IMG/VR virus record: IMGVR_UViG_3300032516_000014
Coordinates: 1-64,000 of that record
Direction: 5' to 3' (one strand)
Source: a virus
DNA length: 64,000 nt
Below are positions 17,701 to 26,003 of this stretch, in pieces. Every line of letters starts with the position of its first letter. The first letter of the stretch is position 1. A program made the translations under genes and the position numbers. The notes under the pieces are model-generated. The model made no database searches. It was given only the letters and a program-made list of their open reading frames with translations, and was not told the origin of the DNA.

Positions 17701-20700
17701 GTATTCCCGCCAGGCGGCGCGATGCAAGCGTCGAGCGTATGTAGTCAGTAACTTGTCTTCGGACTCCTTGCGCTTGGCCATGAACGCACCTTCGGCCTTG
17801 CCGGTGGGTTCATCAACAATTTTCCATCCGAGACGATTAAGAGCGCTCTCGAAAACATCAGTCCCGACAGGAAGTGTTCCGCGGGGAACGCCGGGTAGAG
17901 GCTCCCACACAGTCACAACTCTTGTCAGAGCTCCAGTAGCAGGAGAATACCGGGGCTTGCCAACCGATGCCCGCACAAGTTGGTTGTCGGGACCCTGCAA
18001 CAAAACGCTCACGTCTCCGGGTGTCGATTTCGGTATGTTCTTAAAAGACCAGCCGGATTTGTTTCTCCAAGCAGAGCGTTCCATTACTTCTGCTCCCGTT
18101 TCTTTTTGCCCGGGGATGTCCTCGGGTAAAATAGGCAGATCAGCCATTCCAGCGACTCGACTTTTCGTCATGAACGCACCTTCGGCCTTGCCGGGCGTCT
18201 TGTCAAGTTGCTGCGAGGCCCAGTCGTAGATCTCGCGCGCGAAATTCTCGTGGATCGCCGGGTCGGTGTGGAACGACTTCGCGAGCACGTTCTCATCCAC
18301 GTCGGCGGCAGAGGTCGTCTTCAACTCCTTCGACAACTCGCTGCCCTCATACACGGCCAGGTTGTAGATGTTCGCGTGGCTGATCACGTCTGAATTCTTC
18401 CGGAGGAAGTCCATCGTGTGCGCATAGGTCGCCGCGGTCTCCCCCGGCAACCCGATCACGATGTTCGGAATGAACGCGATGCCCAGCCGGCGCATCTGCT
18501 CGGTGGCGGCGTCGATCAACTTCTCGTTCGCCGGTTTGCGCTGACCTTTCAGCACGCTGTCGTTGTAGGACTCGACGCCCAGCTCGATGAACTTGATGCC
18601 GCTCTTGCGCAGGAATTCGTCGCTGAAGGACTTCATTTGCGCCGCCGTCGTCTGAATCACGAAGCCCCCGAAGTCGGGATTCGCAGCCTTCATCTTGGCA
18701 TAGAGCTCGGGCAGTCGCAAGTAACTGTCGTGATGGCCGAAGGTTTTGTCGTTGAGATAAGCCAGCGGCGCATTCAGATCGCCGAAGGCGTCCACTTGCT
18801 GAGTCACTACCTCGGGCGGCGTCCCAACGACCTTTTTCGTGGTCGTGCAGAACTTGCACGCGTGCCGGCACCCCTGCGAGAGATCCAGCCGAGGAACAAC
18901 GGAAGAACCCCGATACAAGCGGTAGTCAAAGCCGCGTTTGTATTCCAGCCCAAGAGATCGAACGTATTCATCGATGGATTCATACCGGGTTGCGCGAGGG
19001 TTGCGCGAGGTGATCTCGCTGGTGTCCGTGTAGCCGCCCAGGACCGTGTGGCCTGGATTTGCGTCCGCGAGCTCCGCGACCTTCGACTTGTTCACGTCGA
19101 GCACCGAGAAGGCCACGTCCTGGTAGCCCGCTGTGGCGAGAAAGCTCTTGGCTTCCGCCATGTCGCGCACCACGTAGAGATCCGCCGCCTCGCCAAGCGC
19201 GTGTGTCAACACTGCGTGCCACTGCGGGACTTCCCAGAAGTCGGGCAGTCGAGCATACCCCTTGCGCTGCGCATACAGCTTGTCGTAATATGCGGATGCA
19301 GCAACATCCAAGGGATTTGGAGGTTTGTTCACGTCGGTTGGGGCATACATCATGTCCTTCGTGAACTGCATCAGCAACACCCGGTTGGAGTTGTCCGACG
19401 CTCCCGACTGGCGAACCCATAGGTTGCCCTTGCCCCGCTCGACCGCGTGCCCATACGTATCCGCAGGCTCCGTAATCTCGCTGCCGCGCGCCTTGGGCAT
19501 GAACGCCGCCGGGGTGAGGCCGGCGGATTCCCCCGGAAGAGCGGGCCGGTCGGGGTTTGTCTCAGAGCTTCCGACCATGCCATCAGGAATGTCGATCGGT
19601 CGCTGCGGAGTCGGCCCGAGTGGTTCAGTTGTCGCAGGGGCATCTTCTACCGTCCAACCCTTCTTGTTTAGCGAGGGCTCGTATGTGGTGCTACGCGCGG
19701 TGAAAGCACCGGGGAAAGATTCCTTGGGTGTGATCTGTCGCACCATACCCAGGCCCAGCACGGAGGCATCCTGGTCCCCGTCGTGCGTGGCTGCGACTCG
19801 TTCCCCGTTCGGCCCCACCAGGGTTACGTCACGCTTCGGCATGAAGCCGGCGCGAGCCAGGTCCGTCGAAGGCATGCGCAGCAAAGACTCAGGCCGCGGC
19901 GTGAGACCGCGGATCTGCTCCAGACTGAGCTCTTGCGTGACTTCGTGCAACTGCCCTTTCGCGTCGAAGCCGGCGTCCACCAGCTCCGCCCGCAGGGGGT
20001 TGGTCTCCATGACCGGCACGTCTTCCGGGACGATGATGCCCTTCTTGGCAAGAGCTTCCTTCTTGAAGACCGGCGCGCCTTTCGCGGGGGTAAGCGGGCG
20101 CCCATGCGCCTCTGCAAGTATCTGTGCCGCCATTCCCGCGGGCATCGGCATACCCGAAGGTCCGGTTCGCTGGGCAACTCGGCCAGTTTTCGGCGGAGCG
20201 AGGCCCATCGAGGCGTTGATGAATTGCGCTTTCCGCGGATCAAGAAGGGTCGGCTTCCAGTTTGGATCTGGCGCCGGGATTACCCCTTGCCAGCCTGCGG
20301 GTGGGTGCATCGCCGTGCCGTCGCCGCCGTAGCCGTGAGCGTGATTGCGCAGGTAAGAGGTTACATCAGCCGCAAAGTCCCTAAATCCAGGCTCCGTGAA
20401 ATGCCCGTCCGACCCTGTTTCATACGGCACAAGACCTGGTGCCTTCTTGCGAGCGGAAAACTCTCCAATCCGTAGCGCATTCGCGAGCAGGATGTCGAGG
20501 TTCATCGACAGCAGGTTTACGTTGTCTCCGCGAACCTTAACGCCATAGAATATCGCTTGATGTCGGAGCGTCCGCAAGAGTTCAACCGGATAGGTCCCGT
20601 CCGCCTTGCGCTGCAATTCGACTTCAAGACGCTCCGCCCTGCGGATGTATCTTGCCACGTTTTCACCAACCGTTTCGGGCCGGGCATAGTCGAGCTCCAC

Positions 20701-23175
20701 TGGAGTAACATCGCCATGTTCCCGTTGCAGCAATTCCCAAACCTGGTCCATCACTGCCTTGGCGTTGTCGTCGTATTTCGGGGAAGCTTGCGTGCGGCGG
20801 CGCGCTTCGGAAAGCCCTTCGATGTCTTTCGCCTGGGCGACGAATTCTTTGGTGCCTACGCCTGGCGGGCGCATGAGCGAAGCCTGCGCGCCTGTCGTTG
20901 CCGCTCGAATCGGCACCGCTCCAGGCACCCCGGGGGCTGGACGAAGAACGGGCTGGATCTCCAAAGCTTTCAACCTCTCCGCCAGCACGGGAGTTTCCAG
21001 AGAACGAAAAACAGGTTCGGCAAGCTGTCGCCCTGTAAAAGAGGGCGTCAAACCGCCGTGGCGGCCGGTGATAAAAGTTTTCGGATCGAGAGTTGGGCGA
21101 ACTATGCCTGCCTTTTCAAATAGCGAGCCCAGAGCTGTAAACGCGGAGTTTAGCACTCCGGGTGGCGCGCCGTTCAAAGACCGCCCACGTAGAATGGCGC
21201 CCAGGGTCTCCGCAGAAGCTTCGTCCAGAATGTTGCCGGTCGCACCTTTGCCCCCGTAAAGCTCTTCAAGCGCGGGGCGGATCGGGTTGACGTGCGTAGC
21301 CAGATCTGCCCGATACTTTTCCCAGGCAGGCCGATCTGTCTCCCGAAGCAGCCAGTCGAGCACGTGCCCGGGCTCATGATAAACTGCGGCGTCCCCACCA
21401 TTCAACAACATGACTTTCCGTGGTCCCCGGCCTTCCGTCGGATCAAGCCGGACGGTGAAGCCACGCTGCCCCCGGGCTTCAGCAATCAGTTGCTCCGGCG
21501 TGAAGTCCGGGTGTTCGCGTTGAACTTCAGCCAACACCCGCGGATCTTGGGCAAACTGGTCCACAGGCAGCAAGTAAAGCTCAGCCTTGCCGCGGAAGTA
21601 TTCCCGCACCCGATTGATCAAACCTGCTGTGGGGGAATCGTTCCTGCGCAACGCTTCAATCGCCTGCGTGTGGGCCTGATCGAGGTTGGGTTCGATGTTG
21701 AAAGCCGGTGAACGCACCGGGTCACGCGCGACTTCCTGATACCGCGCCTGGTAAGCCCTTGCGACGCCTTCGTGCGCAGCAGAAACGGCTTGACGTGTTG
21801 CTCCCCCGAAGCCACCAAAGAAAGCCATCGTGCCGATGAGCTGCCCCGCCTCCATGTCAGTATGCGCCCCCAGGGCAAACGGCGCGCTCGCAAGACCGCC
21901 TTCGATTGCGCCAGCCACCGCCGGGGTTGCAAGTTTTGCGATCGGCAACGCGTTCTCAGCCAGGGCTGCTCCGCCGCGCTTCAAACCCCACTCCGTCCCC
22001 TTTGTCACAGCATGCGCAACTTTGCCGGCGACCCAGCCCCCCGGACCCGCCGTGACTGCCCCGCCGAGCGGAGCTTCTTTTCCGACCCAACCCACCACAG
22101 GAGCCGCCGCTTTTTCTGCGGCCCATCCCGCACCTTTGAAAAGCTTCGCCAGGGAAAATTCTGTTGCGATGCCGATGGTCTTTCCTCCAAGACCGATCAC
22201 CTCGAACAGCTTGCCTCCGCCCATCGGAATGAACGTCATCGGCCCGTTGAAGAGCGACTTGTCTGCGATCGCTTCTGGATCGAGGGTAACACCGGCGGCC
22301 TGCAATCGCTCCGGGGTAACGCCTGCCAAGGAAGATACGACCCCACCTCCCTGCGCAACGTTTGTGTGCCGACGAAAACTTTCTGCGTCGGCGTCGAGGT
22401 CCTCACGCAACCGCAGACGGCGAGCCTCGGGATTCTCCTCCACCTTCGCCCGTTGGCCAGTCACCTCACCGGGAACACCGGGCACCCCCGGCACCGGGGC
22501 CGCTCGATACACCCGGCCCGCCGTCCGGGAAACAAGAGTAGCCAGATCCCGAGCTTGCAGAATTCCTTCGTCGATTGACGCTACGCTTTCGCCCGCAATC
22601 TTCGCCGCTGCCGCCAGCGTTGAATCCCGCACTTCCATGTTGTTTTCCAACATGTCTTTCGCGAAGGCCCAGGCTAGTTTCGCTTCACCCGCGGCGGCCC
22701 CCGCGACCGCGCGCACCCCACTCTTGCCCGTTTCCCACAAGCCTCGGCCGATCGCTTTTGCGGTGCGCCCCACTTCCCACGGCCGCGCGTCTTGTGCATC
22801 GTAAATCTCGTAAAGCTTCTCGCGCAAATCAGGCGGCAAGTCTTTTCCGTATTGGCCCAGCATCGCCACTGGTGAAAACGCGTCATCCGCCGCTAGTTCT
22901 TGCGGCGTGCGCTCCATCAGTTTCCCGATGTCTGGATTTTGAGGAGCCTGGGAAAACTCCGCAGTGCTTGGTCCTATTGAAGGGATATGCACCGCCCTTG
23001 GGGCAGCCTGAAACTCGTCAAGGGTAGGCGCAGCCGGTGTCACCGGAGCGGCGGCTTGAAACTCGGCGAGATCCGGCACTGGCGCAGCGGCGTTGAATTC
23101 TTCCACCGAAGGCGGGAGAAAAATTCCCGAAGCCGTAGCCTTTTGAATCGGCGACTCTTTGAGTTCGACAGGCAT
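14749..23175 (-). CDS. Giant polyvalent/ejection protein (2808 aa) with protease-like and radical-SAM domains
   Basis: It follows two internal-virion-type genes, the place where podoviruses encode proteins ejected into the host. Residues 20-75 carry four short repeats of type (L/V)xEFxxAP. Residues 320-480 are Gly/Ala-rich and hydrophobic, suited to membrane passage. An HExxH zincin motif (His600-Glu601-Pro-Gly-His604), with a later Asp651-Glu652, resembles the metallopeptidase domains of polyvalent phage proteins. From about 1110 the chain is divided by eight (A/G)xFMxK/Q motifs with Met at 1112, 1226, 1669, 1799, 2006, 2182, 2338 and 2739. The 1226-1669 segment contains a radical-SAM domain with Cys1436-x3-Cys1440-x2-Cys1443, followed by ELGVES and IGLPGET strands and preceded by a possible B12-type Rossmann region. 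Segments 1112-1226 and 1669-1799 are related to each other. The others are unassigned. Function in the infected cell is inference; domains are visible. Confidence 0.85.
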   Translation of the reverse strand: MPVELKESPIQKATASGIFLPPSVEEFNAAAPVPDLAEFQAAAPVTPAAPTLDEFQAAPRAVHIPSIGPSTAEFSQAPQNPDIGKLMERTPQELAADDAFSPVAMLGQYGKDLPPDLREKLYEIYDAQDARPWEVGRTAKAIGRGLWETGKSGVRAVAGAAAGEAKLAWAFAKDMLENNMEVRDSTLAAAAKIAGESVASIDEGILQARDLATLVSRTAGRVYRAAPVPGVPGVPGEVTGQRAKVEENPEARRLRLREDLDADAESFRRHTNVAQGGGVVSSLAGVTPERLQAAGVTLDPEAIADKSLFNGPMTFIPMGGGKLFEVIGLGGKTIGIATEFSLAKLFKGAGWAAEKAAAPVVGWVGKEAPLGGAVTAGPGGWVAGKVAHAVTKGTEWGLKRGGAALAENALPIAKLATPAVAGAIEGGLASAPFALGAHTDMEAGQLIGTMAFFGGFGGATRQAVSAAHEGVARAYQARYQEVARDPVRSPAFNIEPNLDQAHTQAIEALRRNDSPTAGLINRVREYFRGKAELYLLPVDQFAQDPRVLAEVQREHPDFTPEQLIAEARGQRGFTVRLDPTEGRGPRKVMLLNGGDAAVYHEPGHVLDWLLRETDRPAWEKYRADLATHVNPIRPALEELYGGKGATGNILDEASAETLGAILRGRSLNGAPPGVLNSAFTALGSLFEKAGIVRPTLDPKTFITGRHGGLTPSFTGRQLAEPVFRSLETPVLAERLKALEIQPVLRPAPGVPGAVPIRAATTGAQASLMRPPGVGTKEFVAQAKDIEGLSEARRRTQASPKYDDNAKAVMDQVWELLQREHGDVTPVELDYARPETVGENVARYIRRAERLEVELQRKADGTYPVELLRTLRHQAIFYGVKVRGDNVNLLSMNLDILLANALRIGEFSARKKAPGLVPYETGSDGHFTEPGFRDFAADVTSYLRNHAHGYGGDGTAMHPPAGWQGVIPAPDPNWKPTLLDPRKAQFINASMGLAPPKTGRVAQRTGPSGMPMPAGMAAQILAEAHGRPLTPAKGAPVFKKEALAKKGIIVPEDVPVMETNPLRAELVDAGFDAKGQLHEVTQELSLEQIRGLTPRPESLLRMPSTDLARAGFMPKRDVTLVGPNGERVAATHDGDQDASVLGLGMVRQITPKESFPGAFTARSTTYEPSLNKKGWTVEDAPATTEPLGPTPQRPIDIPDGMVGSSETNPDRPALPGESAGLTPAAFMPKARGSEITEPADTYGHAVERGKGNLWVRQSGASDNSNRVLLMQFTKDMMYAPTDVNKPPNPLDVAASAYYDKLYAQRKGYARLPDFWEVPQWHAVLTHALGEAADLYVVRDMAEAKSFLATAGYQDVAFSVLDVNKSKVAELADANPGHTVLGGYTDTSEITSRNPRATRYESIDEYVRSLGLEYKRGFDYRLYRGSSVVPRLDLSQGCRHACKFCTTTKKVVGTPPEVVTQQVDAFGDLNAPLAYLNDKTFGHHDSYLRLPELYAKMKAANPDFGGFVIQTTAAQMKSFSDEFLRKSGIKFIELGVESYNDSVLKGQRKPANEKLIDAATEQMRRLGIAFIPNIVIGLPGETAATYAHTMDFLRKNSDVISHANIYNLAVYEGSELSKELKTTSAADVDENVLAKSFHTDPAIHENFAREIYDWASQQLDKTPGKAEGAFMTKSRVAGMADLPILPEDIPGQKETGAEVMERSAWRNKSGWSFKNIPKSTPGDVSVLLQGPDNQLVRASVGKPRYSPATGALTRVVTVWEPLPGVPRGTLPVGTDVFESALNRLGWKIVDEPTGKAEGAFMAKRKESEDKLLTTYARRLHRAAWREYGDTEKWKETGYLLPDGTQLDFTGKGPDAPPGDYKRTIDHSSIAEAVGENMLTPFIAAASKKAGAGKLGYSGETSGLTAFVNSGAIRIMPELPGAEISSNKEPSEAQYRKLESFFADPSLKNEWGEVAVDLVDQNGYARDSRVYPAVTNPTVIINDIKEFYRAGHLPSRTSSRVAQFHGAFMPQAFEKSKEVADELAKVREGTSSGQTFTGAGKVWDRKDQKVDIVTVASENVLTKALTPAAVQKVADRYEDVLAIPGTAMGVFKMDDPTQTSIDVNALPDQKHRDNTIAFGKFNQQQAIYDTVPTEKDPYGHSIPVGGTGKTVLTSPAQIAKAVQALLKGENAIPAELPKPPEAAMMAKRGRREEPEKLETSGWIDPDGKFRSIQGSMHEDWLARNSAKLNAEYGTDFANVPDIAEREKAIREGFIRVRYEPRTGTLAIEASENAWTTDAKDKIFQLVRENLDDIDHMRVNILNGKMKIVDGGAANLVEYEGIDKLDHLPLISDTGAQRAAFMPKPKKGDAEQAEFGAEVTETDPQAFARDYARRVTQERVEFHPESVPVLFKRTPEGEYIINAKGKPLVNMVKYTFDDSPLSRQAAKGIRGESARQDAQTTAFAKKIAEEARAIADPDVLAGKSWYQETVRLIKEHFKTDAEVTSFAQLLAATSARTDVAQNFKYALEAYNLWKEGKFDDAIASYKKAYAKLETGGLLRQWQRENNSTIVPSDAALKEWWIESRELSLVRENEKQFGQNSDQVLRVLSGTWAEEVQGLKTQQFAKNLAGTDHGATIDVWASRTMKRLGWDGLTKSPWRLLPRSEGGITDPAFLFAQEAFAKAAKELHMQPDDLQALMWFQEKKLWGERGWTRGAGEELASFEEPLKKLQRNEETGRLEIRAAPTEQPLDLGLDLGDINSANFMPKRASQNEKMMSQGMPDAELQRLVTDDRFRRVDKNWHRVLVDEWERRQRLAGAVKPATQSAEKAEIRPK

Positions 23176-23176
23176 C

Positions 23177-24559
23177 TTAAAAAGTGGGTCGAATAATCAT
23201 CGGCGCTGGGGGCGCATTCTGAATAGGCGCCGGCCCGGCATAAGGAATCACTTTGGTCGGGTCAGCAGGATCAAGCATCCACCACCCTGCGCGGCCTGGG
23301 ATCTGCCGGACATCCGCGCCCGTCGGCGGAGCTCCAGCCGGCGCAGCGGGCGTCTCCGATAGAGAAGTCGCAACGCTGCCTTTTTTGAGGTATTCCTTCA
23401 ACCAACCCTGATACTTGTCGTTGGTGTAGTGCGCAACCTCTGCGTTCATTGCCCCGTATTGCAATCCGGGATTGCTCTCCAGCCGGGATTGCGCGGTCTT
23501 CAAAGCAGGCCCCGCACTTGCGAGTCCAATGTCACGAATGCGCCGGGCAACTCCAAGCACGTCGGTTCGTTGTGCAGGGGACAACTTCTTTTCCAAGCCG
23601 AATGCCTGATTGTAATACTGCTTCAACTTACCAGAAATGCTATTGATCTCTTCGGGATCGACCCCCTGCATCCGGCCCGCCATCTTCGCGGCCCACATCG
23701 CACTGAGATCTTTCGAGAGGCCCTGGTCCCCGACCACGGAAGCGTCACCTTCTTTGTCCGGCACAGCCGCGTCGTGCACGTTGGCTTTCTGCACGTATTG
23801 AAAGATGCTCTTGAACTTGTCGTCGAGCACTTTGAATTCTTTGACTTCGTCTGCACTCTCAACGCTTGCGGCCACTTTGTCAGCTTGTTCCAGCGCAAAC
23901 TTTCCCGCCTCCGGGTGCATGCGATAATAAAGGGCCATCGACGCATTGGCATTCTGAGACGGGTCCGACAATCCCATCGCCGCCAAGCCTCGAATAAACT
24001 CCCGCTTACCCAGCGTAGTCATGCCCGACTTGTTCAGGAAGTCGTCCCACTGTTCAACTGTCTTTGGCAGCGGGGCCTGATACCCCTTCACGCCGTAAAA
24101 CGATTGCTTCGTCTCCAGCTCGGCTTTCTTTTGCACCAGTTCTTCAGGCGTCAAATTCGCCAGGGGCAGCGCTTGATTCAACGCCGTTGCCGTGTTGACT
24201 TGGCTTTGAGCGATGCCTGTGTTCAACGCCTGGCGCTGGGCTTCCGTTGCCAAGGGCTGCAACTGGATTTGTGACGTAAGCTGGGCATTCTCCGCTTGCA
24301 ATTTCTTGAACGCAGTGGCGCGTTCCGGGGCGGAAAGCTCGTTGATGTCTGCGACACGCTTATTCGCTTCAGCCGCCGCTTGCTTGCGCTGCGCCGGCTT
24401 CACCTGGATCTCGTCCAGCAAGTTGCTCATGTCGGCCACGCCTTTGGCGTGTGCCTGCATGGACGCCTGCATGACCTGGTTCAGCGCCGACATCGGATCG
24501 CGCGGCACAGCCAACTCTTCGAGGTTGGGCTGCAATGGAACATACACGTTGGCTGCCAT
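23177..24559 (-). CDS. Internal virion protein candidate, 460 aa
   Basis: A long, helix-rich, Ala/Gln/Lys-rich protein with coiled-coil potential (QAAAEANKRVADINELSAPERATAFKK and similar stretches). It has no signal peptide, and its C-terminus is rich in Pro and Gly. Its place between another helical protein and the giant protein is that of the T7 gp14-gp15-gp16-like internal core genes. No sequence family recognised. The stop lies one base from the giant protein start. Probably a core or ejectosome component (inference from position). Confidence 0.62.
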   Translation of the reverse strand: MAANVYVPLQPNLEELAVPRDPMSALNQVMQASMQAHAKGVADMSNLLDEIQVKPAQRKQAAAEANKRVADINELSAPERATAFKKLQAENAQLTSQIQLQPLATEAQRQALNTGIAQSQVNTATALNQALPLANLTPEELVQKKAELETKQSFYGVKGYQAPLPKTVEQWDDFLNKSGMTTLGKREFIRGLAAMGLSDPSQNANASMALYYRMHPEAGKFALEQADKVAASVESADEVKEFKVLDDKFKSIFQYVQKANVHDAAVPDKEGDASVVGDQGLSKDLSAMWAAKMAGRMQGVDPEEINSISGKLKQYYNQAFGLEKKLSPAQRTDVLGVARRIRDIGLASAGPALKTAQSRLESNPGLQYGAMNAEVAHYTNDKYQGWLKEYLKKGSVATSLSETPAAPAGAPPTGADVRQIPGRAGWWMLDPADPTKVIPYAGPAPIQNAPPAPMIIRPTF

Positions 24560-24562
24560 AAA

Positions 24563-25528
24563 TTACTGTCCTGGATTGCTGAATTGCGACTTGTAATAAG
24601 TCAGGTCCGAATTGCTTAGGTTTGGCGTCCCTCCCGAGCCACCGCCGCCCATCCCGCCTATCGCGTTCCCCAGGAAATTCGTCGCTGCTCCGATTTCCTT
24701 GCCCGTGGTTTCGGCGTTCATGAGTTTGTTGCCCGCCGCGGCGTTTGCAAGATCCATCATCTGCTGATTCTTCATCTGAATCTGCTTCAGATGCAAGTTG
24801 ACCACGTCGCCGCCGGCCAACCCGATGCCCGGCATCGCGGTTTCTCCGAGCCTAGAGGCCAGCCCTGCCCGGTCAGCCCGCGCATTCTGAACCTGCACGA
24901 GGGATGAAGTCAGATTGCCGAGAATCTGCGCTCGGGCGGAGTCCATGTTCGTCACCAGGCCCAGCTCGCTCTGCGCTGTCGCCTGGCGCTGCTGCTTCAA
25001 AGCTTCGCCCTGCACGCCGATCAATTCCCGCATGCGCACTCCGACCGGTCCCTCTGCCGTCGGCCGAACACCACTGCCCGTCGAAAGTCCCGCGCGCACA
25101 AGCTCCGCCTCGTATTCCGGGGACAACGTCGCGCCCAGGTCCAGGTTCTCCTTGGCCTTGTCCAGCAACAAGTCCCGAACTGCATTGCGCTTTGTATCCG
25201 CCGGCACGTTCTCCTTGACCATCTGCGCCAGCACCGAGTCTTCTTGATTCTTGTGCAGGTCGTCCTGCAAGATGTCTGCCAAAGCACTGGCGCCCGTCTC
25301 CCGGAGCTGGGCCAGCAACGGATCGTATTTCTTCTGCGCCGCAATGCTCCCTTTGAAGCGATCGAGGTCCGCCTGTTTCGCTTCTGCTTTTGCCGTGCCG
25401 GTGTCAAGAGAGGTCTGTTTCTCGACCGATTGCTTGATGATCTTGTAGGCCTTGTTTTGGGCATGCCTGTTCATCTCGGACGACACTATCGTCCCCACCA
25501 TGCCGATCATACTTCCTGCCATGCTCAT
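24563..25528 (-). CDS. Internal virion protein candidate, 321 aa
   Basis: The N-terminal 20 residues (MSMAGSMIGMVGTIVSS) are small and hydrophobic. A long charged helical body and a C-terminal Gly-rich hydrophobic segment (FLGNAIGGMGGGGSGG) follow. T7 gp14-like ejection proteins, which form the outer-membrane pore, share this size and amphipathic layout. Overlaps the upstream GNAT gene by ATGA. First of three consecutive ejection-type genes. No sequence family recognised. Confidence 0.62.
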   Translation of the reverse strand: MSMAGSMIGMVGTIVSSEMNRHAQNKAYKIIKQSVEKQTSLDTGTAKAEAKQADLDRFKGSIAAQKKYDPLLAQLRETGASALADILQDDLHKNQEDSVLAQMVKENVPADTKRNAVRDLLLDKAKENLDLGATLSPEYEAELVRAGLSTGSGVRPTAEGPVGVRMRELIGVQGEALKQQRQATAQSELGLVTNMDSARAQILGNLTSSLVQVQNARADRAGLASRLGETAMPGIGLAGGDVVNLHLKQIQMKNQQMMDLANAAAGNKLMNAETTGKEIGAATNFLGNAIGGMGGGGSGGTPNLSNSDLTYYKSQFSNPGQ

Positions 25529-25968
25529 AAGGCTCCTGTCTGTTTTAGAAAGGTCAGTTCCGTCATCCGAAACCCCTTCTTCAAGTAAATCTGGGCGACG
25601 CTGCGGCCCGGCTGATTCATCATGCAGCCGGCGCTAATCAACTTCACGTCCCGACGCGCAGCTTCCGTAAACAACGCGTTCAACAACTCGGCGCCGTGCC
25701 CCCGGTATTTGGGCCGGACATACCAGTGCACCACCGTCAGGATTTGCTGGCCCGTCATGATCTCCCGAGTCGCGGTCGCGCACAGCATGCCCTCGACAAA
25801 ATCAATTTCCAGCAAGAACACTGCGGCGGCCAAGGAATCAAATGCCGCAGCCCACCACGAGCAGTAGTGCGCTGCGCTAAACTCCCCGGGGAAGCCTCCT
25901 TCGGGAAAAGCCTCCCCCGCCAGCACCGCCATCTGCGGTATGTCCGCCGTTGTCGCGCGTCTGATCAC
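25525..25968 (-). CDS. GNAT-family N-acetyltransferase
   Basis: A 147-residue protein. LTVVHWYVRPKYRGHGAELLNAL contains the acetyl-CoA pyrophosphate loop (R-x-x-G-x-G/A type, here YRGHGAE) after beta-4. GRSVAQIYLKKGFRMTE is the usual C-terminal strand-helix (Y..GF). It starts with GTG at 25968. GNAT genes beside internal virion genes are common in podoviruses. The target may be a virion or host protein. Overlaps the next gene by ATGA. Confidence 0.8.
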   Translation of the reverse strand: MIRRATTADIPQMAVLAGEAFPEGGFPGEFSAAHYCSWWAAAFDSLAAAVFLLEIDFVEGMLCATATREIMTGQQILTVVHWYVRPKYRGHGAELLNALFTEAARRDVKLISAGCMMNQPGRSVAQIYLKKGFRMTELTFLKQTGAL

Positions 25969-26003
25969 ACCTTTATATTGCCTCTTTCCACGATTTAGTC
26001 CAG

